Shown here piece by piece: positions 1-5,678 of a stretch of DNA of 8,590 nt. The DNA lies in NCBI GenBank assembly GCA_018370615.1, contig JAGZAC010000056.1:1-8590 (forward strand), in the 5' to 3' direction. Every line of letters begins with the position of its first letter. Position 1 is the stretch's first letter. The stretch is from Clostridiales bacterium (GTDB lineage Bacteria > Bacillota > Clostridia > Oscillospirales > CAG-272). The translations under genes and the position numbers were made by a program. The notes beneath the pieces are model-generated. The model was given only the letters and a program-made list of their open reading frames with translations. It had not been told where the DNA came from and did no database searches.

Positions 1-174
1 AACGTATCGGAAACGTCCAGAAAGCTGTTTGTACACAGAAACACGCTGGTATATCGGCTTGAGAAAATCCGCAAGCTTACCGGATTGGACCTGCGGGAAT
101 TTGATCACGCAATTACCTTCAAGGTGGCCTTGATGGTAAAGCGGTATCTTTCAACAAAGCCTGCAAAATTCTGA
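1..174 (+). CDS. PucR/CdaR-type transcriptional regulator, C-terminal fragment
   Basis: Only the last 57 codons are in the window; the frame is open from base 1 to TGA at 172-174. The peptide contains the pattern SRKLFVHRNTLVYRLEKI followed by TGLDLREFD, which is typical of the C-terminal helix-turn-helix of PucR/CdaR-family regulators (HTH_30 type), where HRNTL..R..K is the recognition region. Family members typically activate purine catabolism or sugar-diacid use, but the sensory part lies outside the window, so the ligand is unknown. ftsE starts 57 bp downstream on the same strand, so the two could be co-transcribed, although no functional link is evident. The DNA-binding domain call is good; the exact subfamily is uncertain. 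Confidence 0.75.
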   Translation, partial: NVSETSRKLFVHRNTLVYRLEKIRKLTGLDLREFDHAITFKVALMVKRYLSTKPAKF

Positions 175-176
175 AA

Positions 177-194
177 TGCGGCGGCCTTGCCGCA
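177..194 (+). other. Small GC-rich hairpin between regulator and ftsE
   Basis: TGCGGC (177-182) and GCCGCA (189-194) form a perfect 6-bp stem with a 6-nt loop directly after the regulator stop codon. It is followed by GAAGGGCTTGTTC rather than a clean T-run, so it is at best a weak terminator. It could also attenuate read-through into ftsE. Confidence 0.35.
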
Positions 195-231
195 GAAGGG
201 CTTGTTCGGAAAGGCAGGTAATGAACAGAAA

Positions 232-909
232 ATGATAGATTTCAAGCACGTAAAAAAGTATTATCCCAACGGCACGGTGGCGCTGGATGGGGTAGACCTA
301 CATATCGACGACGGGGAGTTTGTGTTCATCGTAGGGCATTCTGGTGCAGGTAAAACCACGATGACCAAGCTCCTTCTGCGGGAAGAGGCTGTATCCTCCG
401 GCACGCTGATCGTGGGCAGCTACAATTTGTCCAGGATCAAGAATCGGGAGATTCCTTATTATCGCCGGGAGCTGGGCGTGGTATTTCAGGATGTCCGGCT
501 CTTCCCCAATAAAACTGTATACGAAAATGTCGCTTTTGCCATGCAGGTGGTGGGCACGCCCCGTTCTATGATTAAACGACGTGTGCCGGCCATCCTCAGC
601 ACAGTAAATCTGGCAGATAAAATTAAATGTTTCCCCAGAGAGCTTTCCGGCGGCGAGCAGCAGCGTGTTGCCCTTGCCAGAGCCCTGGCGAACAACCCCA
701 AAATTATTGTCGCCGACGAACCCACGGGAAATATCGACCCCAAAATGAGCATTGAAATTATGAATCTTCTTATGAAGATCAATAAGCTGGGTAAGACCGT
801 CATTGTGGTGACCCACGAGAAGAATCTGGTGGATTACTATAAGCAGCGGGTGGTCATGCTCAAAGACGGTCACATAATAGAAGACCGGGTGGGGGGGATG
901 TTTGCATGA
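232..909 (+). CDS. ftsE: Cell division ATP-binding protein FtsE
   Basis: FtsE is the cytoplasmic ATPase of the FtsEX complex, an ABC-type machine that transmits ATP hydrolysis across the membrane to control peptidoglycan hydrolases rather than to move a substrate. With the ATG at 232 it has 225 residues, the usual family length, and begins MIDFKHVKKYYPNG like other FtsEs. All ABC motifs are present: Walker A GHSGAGKTT (35-43), Q-loop Gln86 in VVFQDVRLF, signature LSGGEQQ (137-143), Walker B IIVADE (157-162), D-loop GNID (165-168) and H-loop His194. An in-frame TTG at 187 would add 15 residues unlike the family and was not chosen. The likely Shine-Dalgarno is AGGCAGG (212-218), rather far from the ATG. 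The stop overlaps the ftsX start by 4 bp (ATGA), indicating translational coupling. Confidence 0.95.
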   Translation: MIDFKHVKKYYPNGTVALDGVDLHIDDGEFVFIVGHSGAGKTTMTKLLLREEAVSSGTLIVGSYNLSRIKNREIPYYRRELGVVFQDVRLFPNKTVYENVAFAMQVVGTPRSMIKRRVPAILSTVNLADKIKCFPRELSGGEQQRVALARALANNPKIIVADEPTGNIDPKMSIEIMNLLMKINKLGKTVIVVTHEKNLVDYYKQRVVMLKDGHIIEDRVGGMFA

Positions 910-1802
910 GAAAGCATTACAGCCTCCGGTATTTTACAAAGCTGGCCATGACCGGCCTGTGGCGAAACGGCGTGATGTCCGTGGCCTCTGTAGCCGTTTT
1001 AATGAGTTGTCTTGTGGTGCTCGGCTGCTTTGCGCTGCTTTTGGTGAACATCAATGTGAACCTGGAAAACGTAGCACAGCTCAATCAAATCGTCGCATTT
1101 TGTGAATACGATTTGGATGAGGAAACGATTGTAGATATTGAGAACCAGATTAGGGACTTGGATTATGTGGATTCTGTCACCCGCGTTACCAAGGCAGAGG
1201 CGCTGGAGGAGATGCGGGAGCAAAGCGGCGACCCGGAGCTATATGATGATATAACAGACGAAAACAACCCGCTGTCCGATTCCTTTGAAATTATGTACGA
1301 GGGAACAGACGAGAATCAGGTTTACGAGCTGGAGGCCCAGCTGCGCTCCATCGAGGGCGTGCGGAGAATCAACAGCGTATATCAGGTGGCAAGAACACTG
1401 GACAATTTGAAAAACGGCATTATGCTGGTGTTTTTGTGGTTTTTGATTATTTTATTTGTCGTCAGCATATTTGTAATTATCAATACCATCAAGCTGGCAG
1501 TCTATTCCAGGCGAAGCGAAATCAGCGTGATGCGGTATGTGGGTGCCACCAACTGGTTTATTACGCTCCCCTTTATTTTGGAGGGCGTGCTGATTGGCGT
1601 GTTTGCCAGTCTGATCGGCTTTGCAGTGGAAACTTACATATATAGCTATGTGGAAAACATGGCGCTGTCAGATTTGGAGATGATTTCCATCCTCAGCTAT
1701 AGAAGTATCGCGCTTCCTCTGTTTTTCGGCTTTATTGTAATCGGCGTCATTACGGGTATTATCGGGAGTGTGGCGTCACTTCGGAAGTATCTGAAATCGT
1801 AA
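906..1802 (+). CDS. ftsX: Cell division membrane protein FtsX
   Basis: FtsX is the membrane partner of FtsE; its large extracytoplasmic loop contacts the hydrolase or adaptor that is switched on during growth or division. The 298-residue length and four-helix topology fit the family: TM1 about 24-48, extracytoplasmic domain about 49-170, TM2 about 172-194, TM3 about 218-242 and TM4 about 268-291. The most diagnostic part is the cytoplasmic loop after TM2, containing NTIKLAVYSRRSEISVMRYV followed by GATNWFI (193-219), close to the FtsX consensus. The extracytoplasmic domain is acidic. The start is the ATG overlapping the ftsE stop, with a G-rich ribosome binding site (GGGGGG, about 892-897) inside ftsE. 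The gene for an M23 hydrolase follows 82 bp downstream. Confidence 0.95.
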   Translation: MRKHYSLRYFTKLAMTGLWRNGVMSVASVAVLMSCLVVLGCFALLLVNINVNLENVAQLNQIVAFCEYDLDEETIVDIENQIRDLDYVDSVTRVTKAEALEEMREQSGDPELYDDITDENNPLSDSFEIMYEGTDENQVYELEAQLRSIEGVRRINSVYQVARTLDNLKNGIMLVFLWFLIILFVVSIFVIINTIKLAVYSRRSEISVMRYVGATNWFITLPFILEGVLIGVFASLIGFAVETYIYSYVENMALSDLEMISILSYRSIALPLFFGFIVIGVITGIIGSVASLRKYLKS

Positions 1803-1804
1803 AA

Positions 1805-1888
1805 ATGAATCGGTATAAACTGATTTTCAAATATGAATCCCAGATTTCCAGAGAGGGGTTCTTGATGAAAGGCAGGTTAAACGAATGA
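1805..1888 (+). CDS. Possible small ORF coupling ftsX to the M23 peptidase
   Basis: A 27-codon ORF starts with ATG two bases after the ftsX stop, begins MNRYKLIFK and ends MKGRLNE. Its TGA overlaps the ATG of the next gene in an ATGA junction at 1885-1888. It therefore fills the gap exactly, as expected for a translationally coupled small protein or leader. An internal in-frame ATG at 1865 has its own strong Shine-Dalgarno (GAGAGGGG, 1851-1858), so a 7-codon leader peptide is an alternative. No good Shine-Dalgarno precedes the 1805 ATG, so it would depend on ribosomes ending ftsX. The peptide is basic and has no membrane segment. A chance ORF cannot be excluded. Confidence 0.3.
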   Translation: MNRYKLIFKYESQISREGFLMKGRLNE

Positions 1889-3078
1889 AAATCCATTTGA
1901 AAAGAAGGGGCGTCCGTATCGTAGCGGCATCTCTCGCCGCAGTACTTACGGCAGCACTGTTTTTGATGACACCGGCTCCCAGCAATTATGTAAATGCGGA
2001 AAATGCGCAGGTACAGAAATATGAGGACCAGATCGCCGAATTGGAGCAGACGCAAAAGGAGCTGCAGAGAAAAATTTCTGAAGTGCAAAGCGAGGCCAGT
2101 CAGACGGCGGAGTATAAACAGGATTTGGATTCTCTTATATATACGTTGTCCCAGAAGATTTCCGTTTCTCAGGCACTGCTTGATGAGCTGGAAGTGCGTA
2201 TAGAAGAGACAAGAACGTCTATTGCCGAAAAAGAGGTGTCCATAGAAGAGACCTTTGCAAAGTTTCAGGAAAGAATGCGCATGTCCCAGGAGGAAGGCTC
2301 GGTCAGCTATCTCAGCCTGCTGTTGGGAGCGGAGAGTGTCAGCGACTTTCTGAGTCGTGTGGATAGGGTCAACTCCATTTTGGAGTACGATAAAACTGTA
2401 ATGGATCAATATAAGACAGAGAAAGCAGAGCTGGAAGCAGAAAGGGACAGCTTGGAGGCGTCCATTGCCTTGCAGCAGAGCACATTGGACTCTATGGAAT
2501 CGGACAGGGCGACCAATGAGCAGCTATCCCAACAGGCGGCAAGCTATTATGACTCTCTCATGGAAGACCAAGCCTCTTACGAATCTCAGTATGCGGCCGC
2601 AAAGGCGGCGGAAGAGCAGCTGGACCGGGAGCTGACCGCATATCTGCAGAGCCTGCAGGCGCAGAATTCCTCACAGGTCACGGCAGACGGAGAATTTATG
2701 TGGCCGCTGCCAGTGGGACAGGGATATATTTCCTGCTATTATGGCGACAGCGATCCAAACGGTTCTCCCCACTATGCAGTGGATACAGCGATTGCTTATG
2801 GCACTCCGATTTATGCATCCAATGACGGTACAATTCTCAGATCAGAATTTCATTCCAGCTATGGATACTATATTTTGATTGACCACGGCGATGGAAGGTC
2901 TACCTTGTATGCGCACTGCAGCTCCCTTGCAGTTTCTGCAGGGCAGACGGTGGCCAAGGGACAGGTCATTGGTTATGTGGGTTCTACAGGATTTTCCACC
3001 GGCAATCACCTGCACTTTGAATTCCGTGTCAACGGAAACCGCACCAATCCGCTCAATTATGTGCAGGCAGGTGTTTGA
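1885..3078 (+). CDS. Secreted coiled-coil M23 (LytM/EnvC-like) peptidoglycan endopeptidase
   Basis: This is a predicted extracytoplasmic zinc metallopeptidase that cuts peptidoglycan cross-bridges. Of 397 residues, about 1-38 form a signal peptide (KRR, a hydrophobic core around 12-30, then VNA/EN as a likely cleavage site). Residues about 41-255 are rich in Glu/Gln/Lys heptads and predicted to be long coiled coils, and 270-393 is the M23 domain. The metal and catalytic motifs are intact: HYAVD (His296, Asp300), His344 in YAHC, and HLHFE (His375, His377). The usual HxGxD glycine is Ala298. The coiled-coil plus M23 architecture beside ftsEX matches EnvC-like partners, in which FtsX repositions the coiled coil to relieve inhibition; unlike E. 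coli EnvC, whose LytM domain is degenerate, this domain should be active. The closer Shine-Dalgarno is GGCAGG (1871-1876). Confidence 0.9.
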   Translation: MKIHLKRRGVRIVAASLAAVLTAALFLMTPAPSNYVNAENAQVQKYEDQIAELEQTQKELQRKISEVQSEASQTAEYKQDLDSLIYTLSQKISVSQALLDELEVRIEETRTSIAEKEVSIEETFAKFQERMRMSQEEGSVSYLSLLLGAESVSDFLSRVDRVNSILEYDKTVMDQYKTEKAELEAERDSLEASIALQQSTLDSMESDRATNEQLSQQAASYYDSLMEDQASYESQYAAAKAAEEQLDRELTAYLQSLQAQNSSQVTADGEFMWPLPVGQGYISCYYGDSDPNGSPHYAVDTAIAYGTPIYASNDGTILRSEFHSSYGYYILIDHGDGRSTLYAHCSSLAVSAGQTVAKGQVIGYVGSTGFSTGNHLHFEFRVNGNRTNPLNYVQAGV

Positions 3079-3104
3079 TATTTAAGCATTTGAGGTGCTC
3101 GTGG

Positions 3105-3229
3105 AACAACCCCTCCGTCACGGCTGCGCCGAGCCACCTCCCCTTACACAGGGGAGGCTTTAAGTGAAGTGAGGCCCCTTTGTGTAAAGGGGGCATGGCT
3201 CCGCGTAAGCGGAGACAGGGGGATTGGTT
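3105..3229 (+). repeat. Palindromic intergenic element, unit 1 of 3
   Basis: The unit opens with AACAACCCCTCCGTC and closes with GACAGGGGGATTGGTT, which are imperfect inverted copies. Between them lie four hairpins: CGGC/GCCG (3121-3131), CCTCCCC/GGGGAGG (3137-3157, loop TTACACA), CCCCTTT/AAAGGGG (3175-3192, loop GTGT) and CTCCGC/GCGGAG (3199-3214). The second and third are roughly reverse complements of each other, so the whole unit is one large palindrome centred near TTTAAGTGAAGTGA. It has no coding capacity. The pattern resembles GC-rich palindromic repeats I associate with gut Clostridia genomes. It begins 26 bp after the M23 stop and could act in transcript termination or 3'-end stability. 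Confidence 0.75.
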
Positions 3230-3238
3230 CTTATTACC

Positions 3239-3390
3239 AACCCTTCCGCCACAGCGCAGCTGCGGCACCACCCCAGGAGTTGCTGTGCAACTCCCACACA
3301 GGGGAGGCTTTAAGTGAAGTGAGGCTCCCATGTGGGTGGTTCCAGAGGAACCACTAGGGAGCTGTCAACGAAGTTGACAGAGGGATTGTT
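3239..3390 (+). repeat. Palindromic intergenic element, unit 2 of 3
   Basis: This unit is homologous to the preceding one. The 30 bases at 3296-3325 (ACACAGGGGAGGCTTTAAGT and on) are identical to 3146-3175, an offset of exactly 150 bp. It differs by extra hairpins nested in the two inner loops: GGAGTTGC/GCAACTCC (3276-3294) and GTGGTTCC/GGAACCAC (3336-3354), the latter enclosed by GCTCCC (3324-3329)/GGGAGC (3357-3362). The end hairpin is CTGTCAAC/GTTGACAG (3362-3380) with loop GAA. Terminal sequences are AACCCTTCCG and AGAGGGATTGTT. Confidence 0.75.
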
Positions 3391-3394
3391 AATA

Positions 3395-3504
3395 ACAACC
3401 TCTTCAGCGTGCCATCCCCTCACGCAGAGGAGACTGAGAACGAAAAGCTCTCCATATGGGCGTCGGAGCTGCAAGGGGATGTCAGCGGAGCTGACGAGGG
3501 ATTT
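3395..3504 (+). repeat. Palindromic intergenic element, unit 3 of 3, degenerate
   Basis: This is a more diverged and shorter member of the same family. It opens ACAACCTCTTC, encloses its core with ATCCCC (3414-3419) pairing GGGGAT (3475-3480), and ends with the hairpin GTCAGC-GGA-GCTGAC (3481-3495) and GAGGGATTT. The core GAGGAGACTGAGAACGAAAA can be aligned with GGGGAGGCTTTAAGTGAAGT of units 1 and 2. It is separated from unit 2 by only a few A/T bases (TTGTTAATAACAA across the junction). Confidence 0.6.
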
Positions 3505-3511
3505 CCCTAAA

Positions 3512-3549
3512 AAGTCTGAAGGTAGGATGTATGTCCTATTTTCAGACTT
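3512..3549 (+). terminator. Long hairpin, possible (bidirectional) terminator
   Basis: AAGTCTGAAGGTAGGA (3512-3527) pairs along its whole length with TCCTATTTTCAGACTT (3534-3549), with two G-U pairs on the + strand and a 6-nt loop TGTATG. It is followed by GCTTTGTTCTTTT, a broken T-rich tract, and preceded by AAAAA, which would give a T-run on the other strand. It would end transcripts coming from the M23 gene and repeat array before the S41 protease gene. The interrupted T-tract leaves room for another role, such as an mRNA structure. Confidence 0.5.
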
Positions 3550-3676
3550 GCTTTGTTCTTTTGAATCCAGTACGACAAATATGTTTGAAAGTGCATATTT
3601 CGGTTACACTGGAAAGGGAAAGCTTATTCCGAACGTCCAAGTTTCTGCCATTTTTTAGAAAGGTTGATTGATCATT

Positions 3677-5059
3677 ATGGATGAAAACCGAAAATCTGAC
3701 ATCCCTGCAGAAGGGGAAGCGGACCATTCTGCTTCGGTGCCTCCTCATAAGGGGGAGGTGTCGTCGTATGTCCCGCTGCAGGCGGAGCATTTTGACAGAG
3801 CTGTGGATGCCGAGCCTGTTTCCGCTCCACGGAAAAATACGCCTCGCGGCGTATCCCCGGGAACGGTGGCTGTGATTGCGGCAATATGTATTATCGCTAC
3901 ATTTATGGCTACCTATGTGCTTTTTTTTGTTCGGTATATGAGCGAGGAGCCTGCTGACGGCGCTGTGGAAAAGGCCGTGGAAAAAATGAACTTGTTGGAC
4001 GCTCTGATTCAGGAGGAATATGTTGGCGAGGTCGACGAAGAGGCCTTGACTGACTGGATTTTAAAAGGGTACATGGCAGGACTGGGAGACCCTTACGCGG
4101 AATATTACACTGAGGAGGAATTTTCCGCACTGCTGGCAGACAACCGGGGAGAAATGCAGGGAATTGGCATTAGCGTCACCATGGATACGGACACAGGATT
4201 GATTGAGGTCATTTCCGTCTACCCCGAGTCCCCCGCATTGGAAGCGGGAGTGATGCCCGGAGACCGGATTGCATATATCATTGAAGACGGCCAGTACTAC
4301 AGCGTGACAGAGCTGGGCTACAGTGTGGCAGTGTCTATGCTGCAGGGGGAGGCGGATACCTATGCTTCCTTTGTGGTGCAGCGGGGAGACAGCCAGGAGC
4401 CTTTGGAGTTTTCAATTCAGCGTGGATATATCACTGAATATACGGTGAGCAGCCGCTTGTATGCACCAGATCCTACTGTGGGGGTAATTCAGATTACTTC
4501 CTTTGACGGCGGCACTCCAGAACAGTTTGCAGCTGCCGTGCAGTCGCTGCAGGAGCAGGGAGTGGAGCGTCTGATTTTAGATGTGCGGTATAATCCTGGC
4601 GGAGATCTGGATTCCGTGTGCAGCGTACTGGATACGCTCCTGCCGGAAGGACCGGTCATTCGTACAATCGATAAAGACGGGAATGAAGAGGTGGTATATA
4701 CTTCCGATGCCCAGGAGCTGGATATGCCCATGGTTGTTTTGGTCAACGAGGGAACGGCCAGCGCTGGAGAGCTGTTTGCCTCCGCTCTCCAGGACTATGA
4801 AAAGGCGCTGGTAGTAGGTGTCCAGACCTACGGCAAGGGAAGCATGCAGACCATTCATTCTTTTGGAGATGGAACTGGCTTTAAGTACACGTATCGGTAT
4901 TACTGTCCGCCCTTCTCGGATAATTTTGACGGTGTCGGCGTAACGCCGGATGTTGTGGAAGAGCTGGATGAGGCCCTTGCAGAGAGAAGCATCTATACAC
5001 TCACAGATGAAGAAGACAATCAGCTTGCGGCGGCATATAATGCCTTGCTGCAGGAATAA
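3677..5059 (+). CDS. Membrane-anchored S41 carboxyl-terminal processing protease (CtpA/CtpB family)
   Basis: CTP proteases cleave exported substrates near their C-termini with a Ser-Lys dyad gated by a PDZ domain. From the ATG at 3677 the protein has 460 residues: a charged cytoplasmic tail (1-60), one TM anchor (about 63-85), a helical segment with YVGEVDEEALTDWILKGYM (115-133), a PDZ domain (about 157-237) and the S41 core (about 265-430). The nucleophile is Ser362 in EGTASAGE and the base Lys387 in TYGKGS; RYNPGGDLDS is also typical. An in-frame TTG at 3668 lies only 4 nt after AGAAAGG (3657-3663), whereas the ATG is 13 nt after it, so a start 3 codons upstream is possible. Tail residues about 14-28 are encoded by a palindromic-element-like segment. 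A protease of this family beside ftsEX and an M23 hydrolase suggests a role in envelope or hydrolase control, as an inference. Confidence 0.93.
   Translation: MDENRKSDIPAEGEADHSASVPPHKGEVSSYVPLQAEHFDRAVDAEPVSAPRKNTPRGVSPGTVAVIAAICIIATFMATYVLFFVRYMSEEPADGAVEKAVEKMNLLDALIQEEYVGEVDEEALTDWILKGYMAGLGDPYAEYYTEEEFSALLADNRGEMQGIGISVTMDTDTGLIEVISVYPESPALEAGVMPGDRIAYIIEDGQYYSVTELGYSVAVSMLQGEADTYASFVVQRGDSQEPLEFSIQRGYITEYTVSSRLYAPDPTVGVIQITSFDGGTPEQFAAAVQSLQEQGVERLILDVRYNPGGDLDSVCSVLDTLLPEGPVIRTIDKDGNEEVVYTSDAQELDMPMVVLVNEGTASAGELFASALQDYEKALVVGVQTYGKGSMQTIHSFGDGTGFKYTYRYYCPPFSDNFDGVGVTPDVVEELDEALAERSIYTLTDEEDNQLAAAYNALLQE
3717..3759 (+). repeat. Palindromic-element-like segment inside the S41 protease reading frame
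   Basis: Two adjacent hairpins lie inside the coding sequence: AAGCGGA (3717-3723) with TCTGCTT (3728-3734), and CCTCCTC (3740-3746) with GGGGAGG (3752-3758) around an ATAAG loop. The second closely resembles the CCTCCCC...GGGGAGG core of the intergenic units and the CTCCCC-TAACAA-GGGGAG hairpin at 7411-7428. It encodes VPPHKGEV in the cytoplasmic tail, before the transmembrane helix. Descent from the same element is inferred from pattern only. Confidence 0.5.
5013..5041 (+). promoter_or_regulatory. Candidate internal promoter for greA
   Basis: A perfect -10 box TATAAT (5036-5041) lies 17 bp after AAGACA (5013-5018), which matches 4 of 6 bases of the -35 consensus. It sits in the last codons of the protease gene and would start transcription near 5048, giving a leader of about 44 nt for greA. 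This could give greA expression independent of the upstream gene. The sequence also has to encode protein, so a chance match is possible. Confidence 0.35.
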
Positions 5060-5091
5060 AGTATAAAAAACAAAATTGAAAGGATACAGTC

Positions 5092-5586
5092 ATGACAAAC
5101 GAAACCGATTTCACTTTATATACCAAAGAAGGGTACCAGCAGCTGCTGGATGAGCTTGCATATCTGAAGGATGTGCGGGTTCCGGAAATTAAAGTACAGC
5201 TGGCAGAGGCCAGAAGTCACGGAGACCTTTCCGAGAACAGCGAGTACGACGAGGCCAGAGATGCCCAGGCAAAGTGCTACGCCCGGATTGCCGAGGTGGA
5301 GGAGCTGATCAAGAACGCCAAGATTATCGACGAGTCGGAACTGAAGGATGATGTTGTCAACATTGGCTCTAAGGTAAAGGTGTATGACGAAACCTTTGAC
5401 GAAGAAGTCGAATATATTATGGTGGGGTCCAACGAGGTCAATGCGGCCATGAACATGATTACGGACCGCAGTCCCATCGGCAGCGCCATGATGGGTGCGC
5501 GGGCAGGGGACAAAGTATCTTACACAGCTCCCTGCGGTGAGGTCCACCTGAAAATTTTGGAAGTTGCCAGAGCTAAGAAGAATTGA
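5092..5586 (+). CDS. greA: Transcription elongation factor GreA
   Basis: GreA enters the RNA polymerase secondary channel and stimulates cleavage of backtracked RNA, rescuing stalled complexes. The 164-residue length fits the family. Residues about 10-78 form the N-terminal antiparallel coiled coil, with the tip motif GDLSENSEYDEAR (44-56); Asp45 and Glu48 correspond to the acidic tip residues that coordinate the catalytic metal. Residues about 83-160 form the FKBP-like C-terminal domain with SPIGSAMMGARAGD (127-140). A good Shine-Dalgarno AAAGGA lies about 6 nt before the ATG. The gene follows the S41 protease by 32 bp, so read-through is likely, with a possible own promoter inside that gene. 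A hairpin follows the stop. Confidence 0.96.
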   Translation: MTNETDFTLYTKEGYQQLLDELAYLKDVRVPEIKVQLAEARSHGDLSENSEYDEARDAQAKCYARIAEVEELIKNAKIIDESELKDDVVNIGSKVKVYDETFDEEVEYIMVGSNEVNAAMNMITDRSPIGSAMMGARAGDKVSYTAPCGEVHLKILEVARAKKN

Positions 5587-5596
5587 AGTTATCGGG

Positions 5597-5640
5597 AGCG
5601 CTCCATTTTCGGCATATGCCGATTGGGGCGCTGCGCTTTT
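5597..5640 (+). terminator. Hairpin downstream of greA, probable terminator
   Basis: AGCGCTCCA (5597-5605) pairs with TGGGGCGCT (5624-5632) with one wobble, enclosing the perfect 14-bp palindrome TCGGCATATGCCGA (5609-5622). It is followed by GCGCTTTTATT, a short T-run. The structure lies 10 bp after the greA stop. The T-run is weak, so partial read-through into the next gene is plausible. Confidence 0.5.
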
Positions 5641-5642
5641 AT

Positions 5643-5661
5643 TGGAACGTTTTTGGTTCCA
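5643..5661 (+). other. Small hairpin just upstream of the next gene's ribosome binding site
   Basis: TGGAAC (5643-5648) and GTTCCA (5656-5661) are perfect inverted repeats with a 7-nt T-rich loop. The structure ends 7 nt before the GGGGTG Shine-Dalgarno (5669-5674), where it could modulate translation start or belong to the greA terminator region. Confidence 0.3.
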
Positions 5662-5678
5662 CATATATGGGGTGAAAA

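Noticed and set aside
187..231. TTG start 15 codons upstream for FtsE
   Set aside because: It has no ribosome binding site, lies in the loop of a hairpin, and the added residues do not fit the family, whereas the ATG at 232 gives a canonical FtsE start.
1759..2409. A 216-codon - strand frame opposite the M23 gene
   Set aside because: It overlaps the signal peptide and coiled-coil coding region of a clear gene, and its composition is that of a shadow frame.
3105..3504. Repeat array as a CRISPR locus
   Set aside because: The units are over 100 bp, unequal in length and strongly palindromic, adjoin without unique spacers of regular size, and no cas gene is in the window.
3561..3613. Promoter for the S41 protease among TTGAAT/TTGAAA and downstream AT-rich hexamers
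   Set aside because: No pair combines good hexamers with 16-18 bp spacing; the nearest (TTGAAA to TACACT) has only 14 bp. I could not support any single promoter here.
3053..3658. Open frames of 60-110 codons on both strands in the hydrolase-protease gap
   Set aside because: They run through the palindromic repeats, encode low-complexity repeat-derived peptides, and lack convincing ribosome binding sites.
5116..5664. A 182-codon - strand frame opposite greA
   Set aside because: It lies opposite a highly conserved gene and has no recognisable domain or start signal.
5642..5669. TTGGAA with TATATG as a promoter for the unknown membrane protein
   Set aside because: The start would fall on or after the Shine-Dalgarno, leaving essentially no leader, and the -35 element lies in a hairpin arm.
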